The translations under genes were made by a program, and so were the position numbers. 64,000 nt of DNA from Datnioides undecimradiatus (Eukaryota > Chordata > Actinopteri > Lobotiformes > Datnioididae): positions 62,001 to 126,000 of the forward strand of contig WARS01002740.1 in assembly GCA_008933995.1 (NCBI GenBank), read 5' to 3'. A model generated the notes under the pieces. That model was given only the letters and a program-made list of their open reading frames with translations. It made no database searches and was not told the DNA's origin. Shown here piece after piece: positions 51,268-63,397 of this stretch (positions are counted from its first letter, which is position 1; each line of letters begins with the position of its first letter).

Positions 51268-52659
51268 TATGTGCACTGTACTTTTTGTGTCATTGTATTC
51301 TGCCAGAATTTGGGGTCTGCATGACTGTTTCAGCAGTCAGCAGCATAGTAAGTGATCCATGGTTTTCAGTGTTTTGTTAAATCAAATACATACAGTGTAC
51401 ACAGCAACCAATGAATTTGTTTCAGTGCTGTGTGTTCTATTGCTCAGTTTGAGTAAGTGAGTAATTCACCTGCTATGTATGGTCATCCTCCACCCCATAC
51501 CTGTCACTGTAAATTGTGTAATTACTGCTATGTCATACACTTTAAGCTACAAACTGTAAATGAATGTGGGGAAAACATATTAGATATCAACTCATACTGC
51601 TGGACCTCACTGTATTGTTATTACTAAACTGTATTGATCAATTAAATAGCTTATTGAAACATAACCCCAAGATATATTTATAAAAGCCAGAACAAGTGAC
51701 CTGCACACCCACACAGCCTTAAATAGTGCATCAGAATGTATGAACACTGTCTTTAAAACTGTAGATATTGTAATGCAAATGTGAAATGAAATAGGCTAAC
51801 AAAGACTGTGCAATATACCATAATTCCCTCGCATGTATGTCTGTTGTGCATTAGCAAGGCAAAATGTTAAAACTGACAACAGTAATATTCATGAGTTAAT
51901 CTTATGCATAATTTTGAATCTTGAATTGCAAAATACTTTATAATGTTTGCAATAACTTTTGACAGATACAAGTAATTTAGTAAGATGCTTTTTTTTGGGG
52001 CTTTTTTTCCTGCTGGGGCATACAGATAAGGAACAATAAAAGCACTTTCATACTTTCATCTTGGTTTTCTTATACTGAGCTGTAAGCCAGTTTCTAAACA
52101 TGGCAGTCTGAGTTATGGTAAAATATAGTCAGATGCTAGTTTAAGTTGTTTTTTGTGGCCTACACACTCTTCTCAGTAATAGATAAGACCTGGCATTAGT
52201 AATTAAAAGAAAAACAGTGGTTACAACAAAGTTGTAAAAAGGATACAACAAATTTATGTAAACTTTATTCTGGGGATTTTGACAGCTCTCTACATGTTGG
52301 TGCCATATTAGAAAAATAAACAATTAATACAATTAATAAATTATACAATTGCTGTACAGCAGTGAATGCTTCACCATCAATATTATATAGACTTTTTAGA
52401 CCTTCTATTTCTCCATTAATGTATGTTTGGACCTTCACTTGTGGCTGTAATAGTTACCACTCTTGTAGGAATGCTTTCCACAAGACGTGTGTTTGTGGAA
52501 ACTGGTGCCTAGTCAGCAAATTGCACTGTATTAGGTAATGTTAAGTAGGAAAAGTAGGCACTGATGGTGGACAGAAAGACCTGCTTCACAGTCTGAGTTC
52601 TAAGTCCTCTAGCAACGGTATACATTGGGGTTTTGACCATTTTGACATGTGGATGTGGG
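51268..52659. other. No recognisable gene
   Basis: AT-rich unique-looking sequence between an L2-type LINE tail and a GGAT-ending repeat. Nothing is supported as coding. Confidence 0.5.
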
Positions 52660-52745
52660 TATTTGACTGGTGAGATAGGCTCCAGCACCCTCACAGCCCT
52701 GCAAGCGATAAAGCGGTTACAGAAAATAGATGGATGGATTAATGG
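52660..52745 (+). repeat. Retroposon tail ending in GGAT repeats
   Basis: ATAGGCTCCAGCACCCTCAC, then AGCGATAAAGCGGTTACAG, then AAAATAGATGGATGGATT. This is a diverged copy of a tail common in fish (GATAGGCTCCAGC, GATAAGCGG, ATGGATGGATGG). The parent element is not identifiable from this short piece. Confidence 0.65.
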
Positions 52746-55071
52746 ATGTGGGTATGTTTACATTTAGATAATAATATATGTCATGAAAATGTTGGTGTTC
52801 ACTAAAAACACTTTTATGGAAAGTGTCATATATATAAATGATAAAATACATTTGTATATCTGTGTATATTCATTGACAATAAAGACCCATCTGTTTCACA
52901 TAAAAGACACAGAAGAATGTTGTTTATCAATGACAATGTCTGGATTTGACAAAGAAAAGTGACAAATGACTGCAGCAATTAGACTTAACAATCAGTCAGT
53001 CAGTCAGTAATGTAGAGAGAGTGACAGTTAGTTTAATTGGGTGTGAATGCTTAAAGCATATCCATATGTTCTTTATTTTCAGTGGGAAGGCAGATTCAGC
53101 AATGGTACTCTAAGCTTTGTTGTGTTAATACTAATAATACTGTATCTTTAATATGATTGTTGTTCCTCTACTACTCCTACTGCTGTAGCCTCTGCTACTG
53201 CTACCAATATTATATACAGGTAATATTACATAATATTTAGCTGTTTTCAACATTTCTTTTTTACTGTCAACATTTCTTTTTCACTCTCTTTGTCTCACTT
53301 ACTCTCTTCCTGGATTGATTTATGTGACCTCAGTTGTGCCTTTGAACTTTCAATGAATTCAAACCCTGACCTGGTTCAGGTGCAATTCTTCTACGACTGA
53401 ACCAGTGCTACAATAAAATCAATGCAAGCAAATGATATACTTACTGAATGTACATACATACAATATATACTGTTAGTACATACGCAGAGTACACTCACAT
53501 GCTGTCCATACTGCGTATACATATATACATTGCAGGCATATGGTACATGCGCGTATACACACTGTATAGTACACACAAACAAACAGTAATTTTGGTTTTT
53601 CAATAAAAGACCCAGATGCAGACCTTAAAAGATGCACCTAGATGTCACTAGATATCCAGCTGCAAGTCCTATGCATGTAACCTCTAACAGATAGGCCATT
53701 AAGACAAGTCAGTTAATGTCCATGATTTGGTTCACATAATAATAATAATACATGAGGCAGGGGAGGAGAGGACATCCGGTGCACACTACATGTGGTGCTT
53801 GTGACGGTTATAAAAGGAGTCTTTCATGGAGTGATCTGAGCATGTGAATGTGAAATTAACTTAGCTATGATGGCCTTTATATGTAACATTAGACATCACA
53901 CAAGATTAGCTTAATCAAATTAAAAATAGTCTTTCAAGAAACTGTACTCAACCAAACCTTCTCTTCTCTTACAGCAACTAACTCTGGCCATTTGACTGCT
54001 TCTTTAATTTATGCAAATGTAAGAGGGAAACAAGAATACACCTGTCAACTCTCAAAGACAATGTTTTTGAATGTGCAGTGCATCTTCTTCTTAACACATC
54101 AGTCTGTCATTATATCAGTTTATGTTGGGGAGACAACACTTTTATCATTGATTGGCAGCATTTTTCACTTTTTAGAAAATATATCAAAAAGTTCTAAAGA
54201 GCACTGCAACATCAAAGTAATGATAATCATTCCCACATATTATTCTAAGAAGCAATCAATACATCAAAGGAGATAGGGAAAATATGCTGCTTTTCATAGA
54301 TTGTGCATTGATTTCAAAATGATTGCAAAAAATAAAGTGTGAGAAAGATGGACTGTAGGACTGGCTTGTGACGTAATAGAATAGAATACTTGATAATGTA
54401 TTCAGTAAGCCAAAAAGAAAAGAACAAATATTGTGCAATTGTCCAGAAACTACAAAGAAGTTAAATAAAATGTATCTTACTGTTCAAGAATATATGTATG
54501 TATATAATGTATAATAAGCAAGTATTTAGACACATGTATACATTGTATAATTTTTATAACTTATATACTTATGTATTATATATATTTAAGAAATGATTTA
54601 AACCACCAACTGATTTTTTTTCACTTCTCATATTTGTACGTTTTTTTCCCACTCTCTGTTCTTAATCTGCTGTTGTAAAGCCACTGAGTTCAAACACAAC
54701 TACATTCATGATTACTTTCTGAACCAATTCATTACCAAATTGCAGTGATTCCAAAGCCCTTGTATTGGTACTGAAACTGAACAAAGCCTCAAGTTTTAAA
54801 CATTTTAAACAATTGTCTCCAGACAGATATTCTTGTAATAAAGTGCAAGAATGGTATATTATGCTGGACAGTATTGGATATTGATTTATCCAAAGGGGGT
54901 GACCCTTGTTTTTATATTTAAATTGAAATATTATTTATGTCAATCTTTTATTTGTATCTACCATTTCATTTCATTTCAGTCCAAAATCAGAAGCCCTGGG
55001 TTACCAAACTTGAATAGACTGACAGGTACAACAGTATAACAATGCATTAAATAATCAGCTTGAACATGAAT
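52746..55071. other. No recognisable gene
   Basis: AT-rich sequence with a short CAGT repeat near 52997-53011 and many alternating purine-pyrimidine TATACA-type stretches around 53450-53580. No gene is supported. Confidence 0.5.
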
Positions 55072-55195
55072 TTCAATTCAGTTCAATTAAATTTTATTTA
55101 TACAGTGCCAAATCACAGGTCAGACCACACTTAATTACACCCAACAGTTCCACCATGAGTCTGCAGCTACGGAGTCAGAGATACCTGTAGAAAGG

Positions 55196-55234
<39 letters not shown>

Positions 55235-55310
55235 AGAGGAGAAATGAAGAGACGATCATGGAACGTCCCCCAGCAGCCTAGGCCTATAGCAGCAAAACTG
55301 AGGGATGGTT
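55072..55310 (-). mobile_element. L2-type LINE tail with internal deletions
   Basis: ATTCAGTTCAATTAAATTTTA tail, TTACACCCAACAGTTCCACC, then directly the more distal part AGATACCTGTAGAAAGG, a (GA)n run at 55199-55229, and GGAACGTCCCCCAGCAGCC. Compared with 50415-51267 most of the middle of the 3' UTR is missing. Confidence 0.8.
55199..55229. repeat. (GA)n microsatellite within the LINE tail
   Basis: About fifteen GA units, an expansion of the GAGAGAG tract found at the same place in the other LINE copies. Confidence 0.9.
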
Positions 55311-56510
55311 CAGAGATTACCTGTGCCAGTCCTGGTTTGGGCATTATTCAATAACAATAGTAATATCTATAGTTGTAATTGTAATGACATGATAGCTTTA
55401 CTCCAGCTGCTTCTACTGATGCCTGTTTTAGATTGTTGTGTGCTGAACCTAAGTCAAGAGTTAATGGAAAGTGAGGTGTGTCATCCATAATGGAAGTGAT
55501 GATAGTTAATAGACGTCCTGTTTTATTGGACACGCCTATTTCACCTTCAGTTCAGGATGTCAGACATCTTCAATTCAAAGGTTTCTTTATTTCTTTTCAT
55601 CAAAAAGTGGAATCCAGAAAGGAACATGAATTAATCAAACCATAAGTGGCTGTAGAGACTCTGTTTGATGGTATTTATTAAGCCATGAGAAAAGAGTTTG
55701 AACACTTTCCTGTGCTTTCTGTTATCATTATCATGTTGAAATGTCTTGAATATAAGTAAAAATGTGCAGATTGAAAAACAGCTCACATCTCTAAAGATAG
55801 CCTTTTTGTAAAACTTGGCTATGATGGGACAAAACAGAGACAAAAGGCTGTAATATTTCTCAATTTTGTCTCAATATTTCTCAAACAGTAGAAAACCTGG
55901 GTAGAAAACAACCAGAAGGCACCGTGCTGCACTGAACCACTATATGTTCCGGCTGGTGGGTGATGTACTGATAATTTGGCCAGCTTTATCTGCTTTTAAA
56001 GAGACAGAAAATGGAAACTTGGTTGTTAACTGTGTTGTTTTACAGGTAAACAGTGCATTAAAATAGTCTTCTGAAAACAACTGAGGTGTGAAATAAACAA
56101 GTGAAAGGGTGAAATTTTCATAGCTGATTATAATCTGCAATCCTAAACATAACTTTAAAACACTGTATGCCCATAATTACAAGTTGCAAAAAAGCATTAT
56201 AAAATATCTCAATTGAATTTCCCATTTTTCCACACAAATCAATTTCACTCTTTGAACACATATGGAGTTGCATCCTCCAAATACATGGCTTTTACCTACA
56301 GCTGCAGTGTAATGATTTTTTTTTTTTTAAAAAGCACTATGTTGGTCTTCCTGTGACTAAGACAGTACCAAAGATCAAAATTAATCATGTCTAGTTTGAT
56401 AGGCAGACCAGGGCCAATCTGGTCTTATTCAGGATTCCTGCATTTAAGTCCTTTCTCCTACAGGGTCTCACAGTTTGTGTCTAGAAGTATATTGACTGGA
56501 ACAGAACTTA

Positions 56511-56768
56511 CACCGTGTCCCAAAAGTTCATGCACCACAGAAAAAGTGCAGCTTTTCCAGATTTTTGTTTGGCCATCGTGGCAACACTACCAAAAAGCTT
56601 CTCTCAGTGACATACTTCATGGTCAACCAAGAAATTTATAGGCCTATCACAAACAGATGAACTTATTAAACAACCTCACAACACCTGGCTGACCAGGTGC
56701 AACCCATTTTGGAGATGAACGGACAGAAATGTTGCCCATTGGGGTGCATGAACTTTTGGGAAACGGTG
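56511..56768. mobile_element. Mariner-type MITE with TA target duplication
   Basis: 258 bp bounded by inverted repeats, left CACCGTGTCCCAAAAGTTC then ATGCACC, and right its reverse complement with one mismatch in 26 (CACCGTTTCCC...). TA flanks both sides (56509-56510 and 56769-56770). It has no transposase. Its small size, TIRs and TA duplication fit a deletion derivative or MITE of the Tc1/mariner superfamily. Confidence 0.85.
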
Positions 56769-58084
56769 TATGTAGGCCTTGTTATCTTTTCTGTGAATGT
56801 GGATGGTGCCAACGTCAGGACAATTTCTCAGTCACCCTTTGGGGACATTGCTTAATGAAAGCATGTCCTGTCCAACATATAGGGTTGTGGCCTGTGTGGT
56901 GTCCAACACCCAGTCACCACAAGAGAAAATGGGGGTGCTAGAGGTTAATCAAGTGCAATTTCTTTCTCTCCCATCTGATATTTTCTCCTCTTCTTTGGAT
57001 TGTGTGCTGAAAAAGCTGTACTCTATATGTGTGTAGAATTTGGTGTTCAAAAGCAGCCTGTGTGTAGTAGTTCTCTACAGCAAGCTTCATAATAAGGTCC
57101 TGTTTGCAGAAGCAAAGGCAAAAGAACAGAGGGTTGTGTAGTATTTTATATAATTTAACTAGCTTTTTTCAGGTCATTGACCATCCACCCACTGACATTA
57201 TCAGTGGATGAAGTTTGCTTAGTTGCCATGGCAAAGGATCTGTTGATGTACAGGCATAGTATCATCCACAGTTTCATCCATAGCAGTTTTACTTGACTTG
57301 ACTTCTTACGGCACGGGGTAGAATTGTTGCACTTTTCACTCCCACATAGTTGGATGACGCTACAGATGACAATGTTGGTACGTCCACTGCTCACATTCAG
57401 AATGAAATATGTCAAGACTACTACTACTTGTACTTTATGCTTAGCCTTAATTAGCAAATGTTAGAATACCAACACAAGAACTAACAAGATTATAGTATAT
57501 AGTATAGTGTTATTGTAATGAGAAACAGAAGAAATGTATGGACCAAAGATACCACTAAACACTAAAGTCTTGTGTCTCTGGTGATTACAGCACCATGTGT
57601 GAGTATTTAGTCTGCACCACTAGGATCGTGTTTTAAGAATCTCAGACACCAAGAGCACTTGAGGTATCTGCCAAGTGAGAAGAAAAGTCAGAAAAGAAAA
57701 GACATGACACTCTCATTCAATTATGAAGCCAAAATGAGATTTGGTTCACTTTACCTAGACAAGGTAGGGGTGTATTTAATTTATTTTTACAGAGATCACT
57801 CCATAATTGAGAAACTCATGTCCGAAGATGAGAAGCTCTATTTCTGTTGACTGCAATACTTTACATGCAAAATATTGTTGAATTCTGTTTTTGAGATACA
57901 AATCTGAAATTCTTATTCAAATCTGAAACACTGCATCTACAGTACTTTTTACAGTGAAACGTTTTGATCCACCATAAGCTCCAATTTTTAATCAAGAAAC
58001 TGTCTGAATCATTTATAGAGGACTGTCTGAAGATGCTATGTAGAAAATCTGGTGTCAATTGAGCACAATCTCCTCATGGTAGCT

Positions 58085-58762
58085 GACTCTGGTGTCTGGT
58101 CTCTCCTCCTCCTTGACAGACTAGCCTCCATTGGTTTCACTGACACACCACTGAACTGGTTTAAATCTTAACATTGATAACTCCATAGTTTTTCCCTCCC
58201 CTCAGAGTCCGGGTGTCATCCTCGACAGCACGCCATCTTTCAAAGCTCATATCACTAATGTTACTTGGTCAGCATACTTCCATTTATGAAAAATAAATTG
58301 CCTCTGTCTATTCATTATGTCCAATAGCACTTCCATTCTTGTTCACAATCTGGTCACATCCTGCATGGACTACTGTAATTCCCTTCCTTTTGGTCTCACT
58401 TTCGAGTCCCTCCATACACTGCAACTAGTCCAGAACGCTACTGCTGCATCACCAGAACCCCCTCCATCAATCACATCACTCCTGTCCTTCAGCAGATCCA
58501 CTGGCTCCCAGTTAGATATTGTGTAGTTCAAGATTCTGTTACTCACCTTTAAGGTCATCAATAACCTCACTCCTCCAGTTCTTTCTGAACTTCTGCATAT
58601 CAACCTACCCTCCTGCATTCTCAGGTCTTCTTCTTTCATCCACCTCACTGTTCCACCTGCCCACTTGTCCACATTTGGTCTAAGGCTCTGCAACCAGACA
58701 ATCATAACATTGACTCCCTCCCCACTTTCAAAACACATCTTAAGACACATCTGTTATTCATA
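58085..58762 (+). pseudogene. Decayed L2-type LINE reverse transcriptase fragment
   Basis: In the + frames one reads LLDRLASIGFTDTPLNWF (normally just after motif A), then SPGVILDSTPSFKAHI, then LVTSCMDYCNSLPFGL and LQLVQNATA. These are in the correct order for the L2 group. The segment with motif B and the YADD box is deleted, and several frame changes are present. The 3' end (CTTAAGACACATCTGTTATTC) runs into the microsatellite at 58763, typical of L2 tails. This fragment lies in the opposite orientation to the ATTCA-tailed copies and belongs to a different subfamily. Confidence 0.8.
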
Positions 58763-58826
58763 GATGATGTTGATGATGATGATGATGATGATTATTATTA
58801 TTATTAGTAGTAGTAGTAGTAGTAGT
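58763..58826. repeat. (GAT)n(TTA)n(GTA)n compound microsatellite
   Basis: GAT units to about 58790, then ATT/TTA units to 58806, then AGT units to 58826. It probably grew from the 3' tail of the L2 fragment. Confidence 0.85.
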
Positions 58827-61617
58827 ATTTAAATCTTTGTCTTTTTTTTTTTATTTAACTGATGGTCTTCATCATTCATAGCAGCTCATTTTGGGGCAAC
58901 TTTGGTACAAGAAATGCTCAAAAATAACAAAAGGGACCTGCGGCTCTGCTGTCCTGTCCCTGATAATAAGAGAAACAGACAACTGCTCTAAAACCACAGT
59001 TGGGATAAAGGGTTAACACAGGATTTAAGGGAGCTAATGATTATGTTTTCATTTTTCTATAATCACTGTATATGTTTTTATTGTTCATCATTTATCCACA
59101 GAGTTTGCCATGTTACATTGTCACATTTCAACAGTGCCTCAGAATAGACAAAAAATATTTGCTCTAGTTTTCAGGGTTTTCCACAGCCATTGTAGGTGCT
59201 CCCACACACTCTGAAGGTGAGAGTAAAAGGAGGAGGAATCAGTTAGTTGCAATCTGCAACCTCCTCTTGATGCCACTAAGTCCTACATATTTTTCCTTTA
59301 ATTTTTCCATCTTATATATTTTTAAAAGAAAATCTCTACATTAAAGTAAAGAGTGTTTAAGAGTGTAAAGTGGTGGTTTTTATTTTTCATTTATTTTACT
59401 TTTTGATATTTAGATATGCTGGCTGTGACAGCAAAAAACATTACCACATATAATCAAAATATGCCTTAGGTATTTTTTTCTGTCAGTGCTGTATTTTAAG
59501 ATATGTTGTTTCACATAATTTACTTCTTTTGCTTCATTTACTATTTACTGCATGTTAGAAGAGTTTGATAACAGTTGAAAAAAACAAAAACGGAATTGGA
59601 GTTTCAGGGAAAAAACAACACTGCAATTATACATGAATAGCAGATTTTGCATGTTATATTTGAAATTCGAAAAGTATACATTTTTTTCTAATAACATTCT
59701 AATGGCTGTGTCTCATAATGTGTGAAAACAGGCCATAAAATTGAAACTTTCCCCACCACTGTGTGTGCAGTGGGAACGAAGTGGCTGCGGGCTTCTGGGA
59801 CATTCACAACTGAAATTACCGTAATAACGCCATTTTGGCTGTAAAGCGCAACATCTAAGCCTTACTTTTCATGAACATTTACCACTTACTATACACTACA
59901 CAACAATGAATCCATGTAGGTGGCTGCATACTATTTCCATTATTCCACTATTTTCTGGGTTTGCAGACCGCTTTGTGCATTATTTCTGGTGATTTCTGAG
60001 CAACTTGATTTACTACACTGGGCAGGCACAACAGACTGACTGAAATACAAAACATGTTGTTGGGATACATTGCTACCCTGCTTATGTGCAGAGAAGTTGG
60101 TGTGCAAATGCTTGGAATTCTTAATCACAGCAGATATGAGAGCCAGACTTCATGAACTGATGCTGTGACTGTATGTCTGTCAGGGAAACATAGTCTGGTC
60201 CGGAGCTCTGTAAACGATCTCTTTTTCTTATGCACTCTTTGCTGTTAGAAGACAAATAAAATACTTGTGATTTAACTTTTAAGAGACTCCTGCATCCTTC
60301 ATCAAACGAACATGCGAGTTCAGGGTAGAGAACTCAACAGTGTAAAAGGGACCTTGACCAAATGGCTAAATATTGTATTTTTGCTTATTTGCAGTGATAA
60401 ACCCTCCTGTAGCATTACTTATTGCCTTAACATGACCTGAATCTGCAGTGAGGGCTTATTTGGACAATATCCTGTGTAATGGATATGAATGTCATGTTTT
60501 TCAGTTCTGGTCTTTTTATCCTGTTTGCCTTTCAGATGGCAGTGGCATTACATGAGTTTTTGTCAACCTGGCCAACCAGGCAAAGCTGACAGTGCAAGAA
60601 CTTATCAGTTCTTTGGCAACCTCAGCTTCAGGTGAATGACCAAACTCATACCTCAGATGTACAGCCATATGTACAGTTCTGGCAGTAAGAATGAATAGCT
60701 CTTTCTAATCTCTACATGATATGAGGAAGTTTTTAGAGTAAATGTATCATTACAGATGTTGCCAAGATATTAATTAATGGCCGATTCATATTTTAGGATG
60801 AATAAACAGAATTTTGAATATTCAGACGGACAGATAACTCTATATCTGATCTGAATATTAATATTTTTACTAGTTTAAATTGGAACACATTTTTTCCCCA
60901 GTGTAAGCTGTAGCCAGCTGTAGATAAAGACACATGGAGATTAGTATTCATGGACATGTTCATGACTGTCAGAGCAAGCAGGATATCTGTGTCCAACTTG
61001 GCAGCTCTGCAACTGAGAGGAGGTTTAACAAAAGTCAGCTGGGAGGCACAGTACACATATACACAGCAAATGTTTGACCATCACCTCAACTACCATAGAG
61101 CTCTCTGTTTTATAGTCAGATAAATGTAGATAAACATCTCCTCCATCAACAGCATTATCTATTCACAAGATATCTGTGGTCTTTTTTGTTTTTTGTAAGT
61201 AACTGAAATTGGTCCTACTATACTTATGCATGTATACAGTGGAATAACAAATGGCAAATGACAAATGACAATTGTTTGGGGTTACATCATAAAGTCATTC
61301 AACATAAAACATCATAAAATTAATTGACAAGCTTTATAGGAAACAGTCAAAGTCACTCTAGAAACTTTAATATGCCATTTGTTTTTGTAAAACAAACAAA
61401 CAAACAAAAAAACTGTAGGCCTGTCTGAGTAGTATTAACTCATCTTATACTGGTTTGCAAAAAGCAAAACACACAAATATCAAATTATCCATAATATTGT
61501 TAAATTTTATTTAAAAGAAGTAAATAAAATAGGGTCATTGGAATACATAATATTATGAAAAATACATTATTTTAGATTTAAGCAATATAGCTTATTTCCA
61601 AACCTTCTTCTAGCCTT
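58827..61617. other. No recognisable gene apart from one exon-like stretch
   Basis: AT-rich. It contains an exon-like 96-nt stretch (60536-60631, listed under findings) and the sequence leading up to the LTR element target site. Otherwise nothing is supported. Confidence 0.45.
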
Positions 61618-61622
61618 GTTCT
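61618..61622. repeat. Target site duplication GTTCT, left
   Basis: GTTCT directly before the 5' LTR. The same five bases follow the 3' LTR at 63882-63886. Confidence 0.85.
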
Positions 61623-61999
61623 TGTCATGGTTCTGAGTTTGTTGTTTCCTGTTTTATTTTGAAAAGTTGTTTCGCTGGTGTGTTTTTGTCTACTTGTTTC
61701 CTTACCTTTGTTCTCTGTCGCTGCATTATTAAGTTAGACCTCATGTTTTGCCATGCTTGTATCCATGATTCCACGAGCCTGCTCATAGAGATCTTGGTTT
61801 TCTAGTTCTTGCTTTTTTTTTGGTTTTTGGAATTATACTTCCACGCCTTGTTTCGGACTGACTTCCTGGATTTTTGACCCTGCCTGCCTTGACCATCCGT
61901 AAGCCTAAGCCCTTTAAATAAACAGTTAAAAGATCTTTTGGCATCCCTGTCCCTGCCTGCGTCTGGGTCCTGCTCTCACCCCTTAGCCAAGTCCTGACA
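61623..61999 (+). repeat. 5' LTR
   Basis: 377 bp. It shares near-identical sequence with the 3' LTR except for a missing 73-bp block (equivalent to 63522-63594), a 5-bp TTGAG difference near the start, and small indels in a T-run. An AATAAA polyadenylation signal lies at 61917-61922. The missing block contains the TATA-like TATTTAA of the 3' LTR. Confidence 0.9.
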
Positions 62000-62000
62000 G

Positions 62001-62837
62001 AATGCAGCGACCAAAGCGGGCAAGCTTGGGGATGCAGACTACCATGAATTGTGTCAAGATCTGGACGAGCTGCATAAATACTGGCTGAAGACCCCCCATG
62101 CCGAAGTCAAGGAGATTGCTCTTCGGCTGGCTAAGAAAAAGGCGGCTGCTAAACCGCAGTGTGAAGATTCCCTACCTTACTGGCTGAAGGAATTCATTAA
62201 CCTCACTGACAGTCAGTCAGCCAGCTCGGGCTCCATCATGCTCACGCTCACCAGTCCCCAGCCTGCTTCTCCACCTAGCCCCAGTTTTGTCAGCAGTTCT
62301 CTTCCCAGTGCCTGGCCTGCTAGTAGCTCTTCTCCCAGTGTCCGGCCTGCATCAATGTTGCTAGCAGCTCTCCCAGTGTCCGGCCTGCTAGCATTGGCTC
62401 TGCTAGCAGCCTTCAACCCAATGTCAGGTCAGCTAGCATCAACGTTGCTAGCAGCTCCCCTCCCAGTGTCCGGCCTGCTAGCATTGGCCCTGCTAGCAGC
62501 TCTTCTCCCAGTGACTGGCCAGCTAGTATTGGTCCTGCTAGCAACCTGCCTCACAGTTTCTGGCCTGCTAGCCGCTACTGCTGGCTCCCCGGCCCTCCAG
62601 CGCCTCAGCAGCCCTGCAAGCCAGCGCCTCAGCTGCACACCTCCCCACTGGACGCCACTCCTGTTCCGGCGTCCGGGGTCCCGGCGGACGCCACTCCTGT
62701 TCCGGCGTCCGGGGTCCCGGCGGACGCCTCTCCTGTTCAGGCACCTGCTCCTCGTCTCCAGTCGGCGTCCCGGCCGACACCTGCTCCTCGTCTCCAGTCG
62801 GCGTCCCGGCCGACTCCAGCACCTCGTCTCCTGTTGA
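62001..62837 (+). CDS. LTR-element internal open frame 1, unknown function
   Basis: One frame is open from the 5' LTR edge to 62837 but contains no ATG near its start. It begins NAATKAGKLGDADYHELCQD and continues DELHKYWLKTPHAEVKEIALRL, a soluble, charged, helical-looking segment of about 70 residues that I do not recognise. After SPPSPSF it changes to low-complexity Ser/Pro/Ala/Leu sequence made by tandem repeats (PVSGLLALALLAA-like units, then RRPGSRRTPLLF-like units). It could be a remnant of a gag-like leader, or only passenger sequence. Translation is not supported by a clear start. Confidence 0.4.
   Translation, partial: NAATKAGKLGDADYHELCQDLDELHKYWLKTPHAEVKEIALRLAKKKAAAKPQCEDSLPYWLKEFINLTDSQSASSGSIMLTLTSPQPASPPSPSFVSSSLPSAWPASSSSPSVRPASMLLAALPVSGLLALALLAAFNPMSGQLASTLLAAPLPVSGLLALALLAALLPVTGQLVLVLLATCLTVSGLLAATAGSPALQRLSSPASQRLSCTPPHWTPLLFRRPGSRRTPLLFRRPGSRRTPLLFRHLLLVSSRRPGRHLLLVSSRRPGRLQHLVSC
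62650..62830 (+). repeat. 36-37-bp minisatellites in the LTR element
   Basis: Two full units plus part of a third of a GGACGCCACTCCTGTTCC-beginning 36-bp unit are followed by two units of a CACCTGCTCCTCGTCTCC-beginning 37-bp unit. GC-rich, unlike all surrounding sequence. Confidence 0.85.
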
Positions 62838-63397
62838 CAGTACATTCAATGCCTGCTCCACGTGCCCAGTCGGGGACAGCGGCCCGTCCAACTCAAGTTG
62901 CTAGTGTTTCCAGTGCTTCCATTGCCTCTAGTGTTTCCAGAGCCCCTAGTGTCCCTAGTGCTCCAAGTGTCCCTAGTGCTCCAAGTGTCCCTAGTGCTCC
63001 ATGTGCGCCTAGCGCTCCCAGTGCCCCTAGTGCGCCTAGTGCCCTTAGCGCTCCCAGTGCCCCTAGTGCCCTTAGCGCTCCCAGTGCCCAGTCAGCACCT
63101 CCAGAGAGGTTAAATCTTCGCGGCCGCCCTCCTGCCCGGCCTCCGGAGAGGCCTGTCCTTGGTCGTCGCCCTCCTGCCCGGCCTCCGGAGAGGCCTGTCC
63201 TTCGTCGTCGCCCTCCTGCCCGGCCTCCGGAGAGGCCTGTCCTTCGTCGTCGCCCTCCAGCCTGGCCTCCGGACCAATTCAGCTTCAGTCATTGCTCCAT
63301 GTCACAGTCTGACCCCCTGATTTTTCTGGACTGTCTGTCCCTCCTCCTGACCCCTTTCACCCACCCTGCTTCATGGACTTCTTTTTTTGAACTTTAG
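62838..63397 (+). CDS. LTR-element internal open frame 2, Pro/Ser/Arg-rich repeats
   Basis: The frame, open until 63397, is offset from frame 1, suggesting an old frameshift between them. It has an AP(S/C)APSVPS-type tract from 6-residue units (62930-63090), then RRPPARPPERPVLR 14-residue units (63117-63268), then a short hydrophobic end. No ATG precedes the repeat region closely except MPAPRAQSG at 62850. I do not know a function, and composition bias alone could keep the frame open. Confidence 0.35.
62930..63090 (+). repeat. 18-bp minisatellite in the LTR element
   Basis: Tandem units of the type CCTAGTGCTCCAAGTGTC, imperfect, encoding AP-S-V/A-PS repeats in one frame. Confidence 0.85.
63117..63268 (+). 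repeat. 42-bp minisatellite in the LTR element
   Basis: About 3.5 copies of a 42-bp unit starting CGTCGCCCTCCTGCCCGGCC and containing CCGGAGAGGCCTGTCC, highly similar to each other. The unit length is a multiple of three, so the frame is kept. Confidence 0.9.

Noticed and set aside
54988-55024. Small exon-like stretch after TTTCATTTCATTTCAG
   Set aside because: Only about 48 bp before GTACAAC, with no similarity to the missing FHIT exon. The pyrimidine tract arises from a simple ATTTC repeat.
57561-57850. Possible exon pair (ACAG before 57592, donor-like AAG|GTAGGG at 57773, acceptor TTTTTACAG near 57801)
   Set aside because: The short frames do not resemble FHIT or any protein I know, and splice-like words of this quality are common by chance in 64 kb.
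62213-63292. Long minus-strand frames in the LTR element
   Set aside because: They arise from GC-rich tandem repeats that stay open in several frames on both strands.
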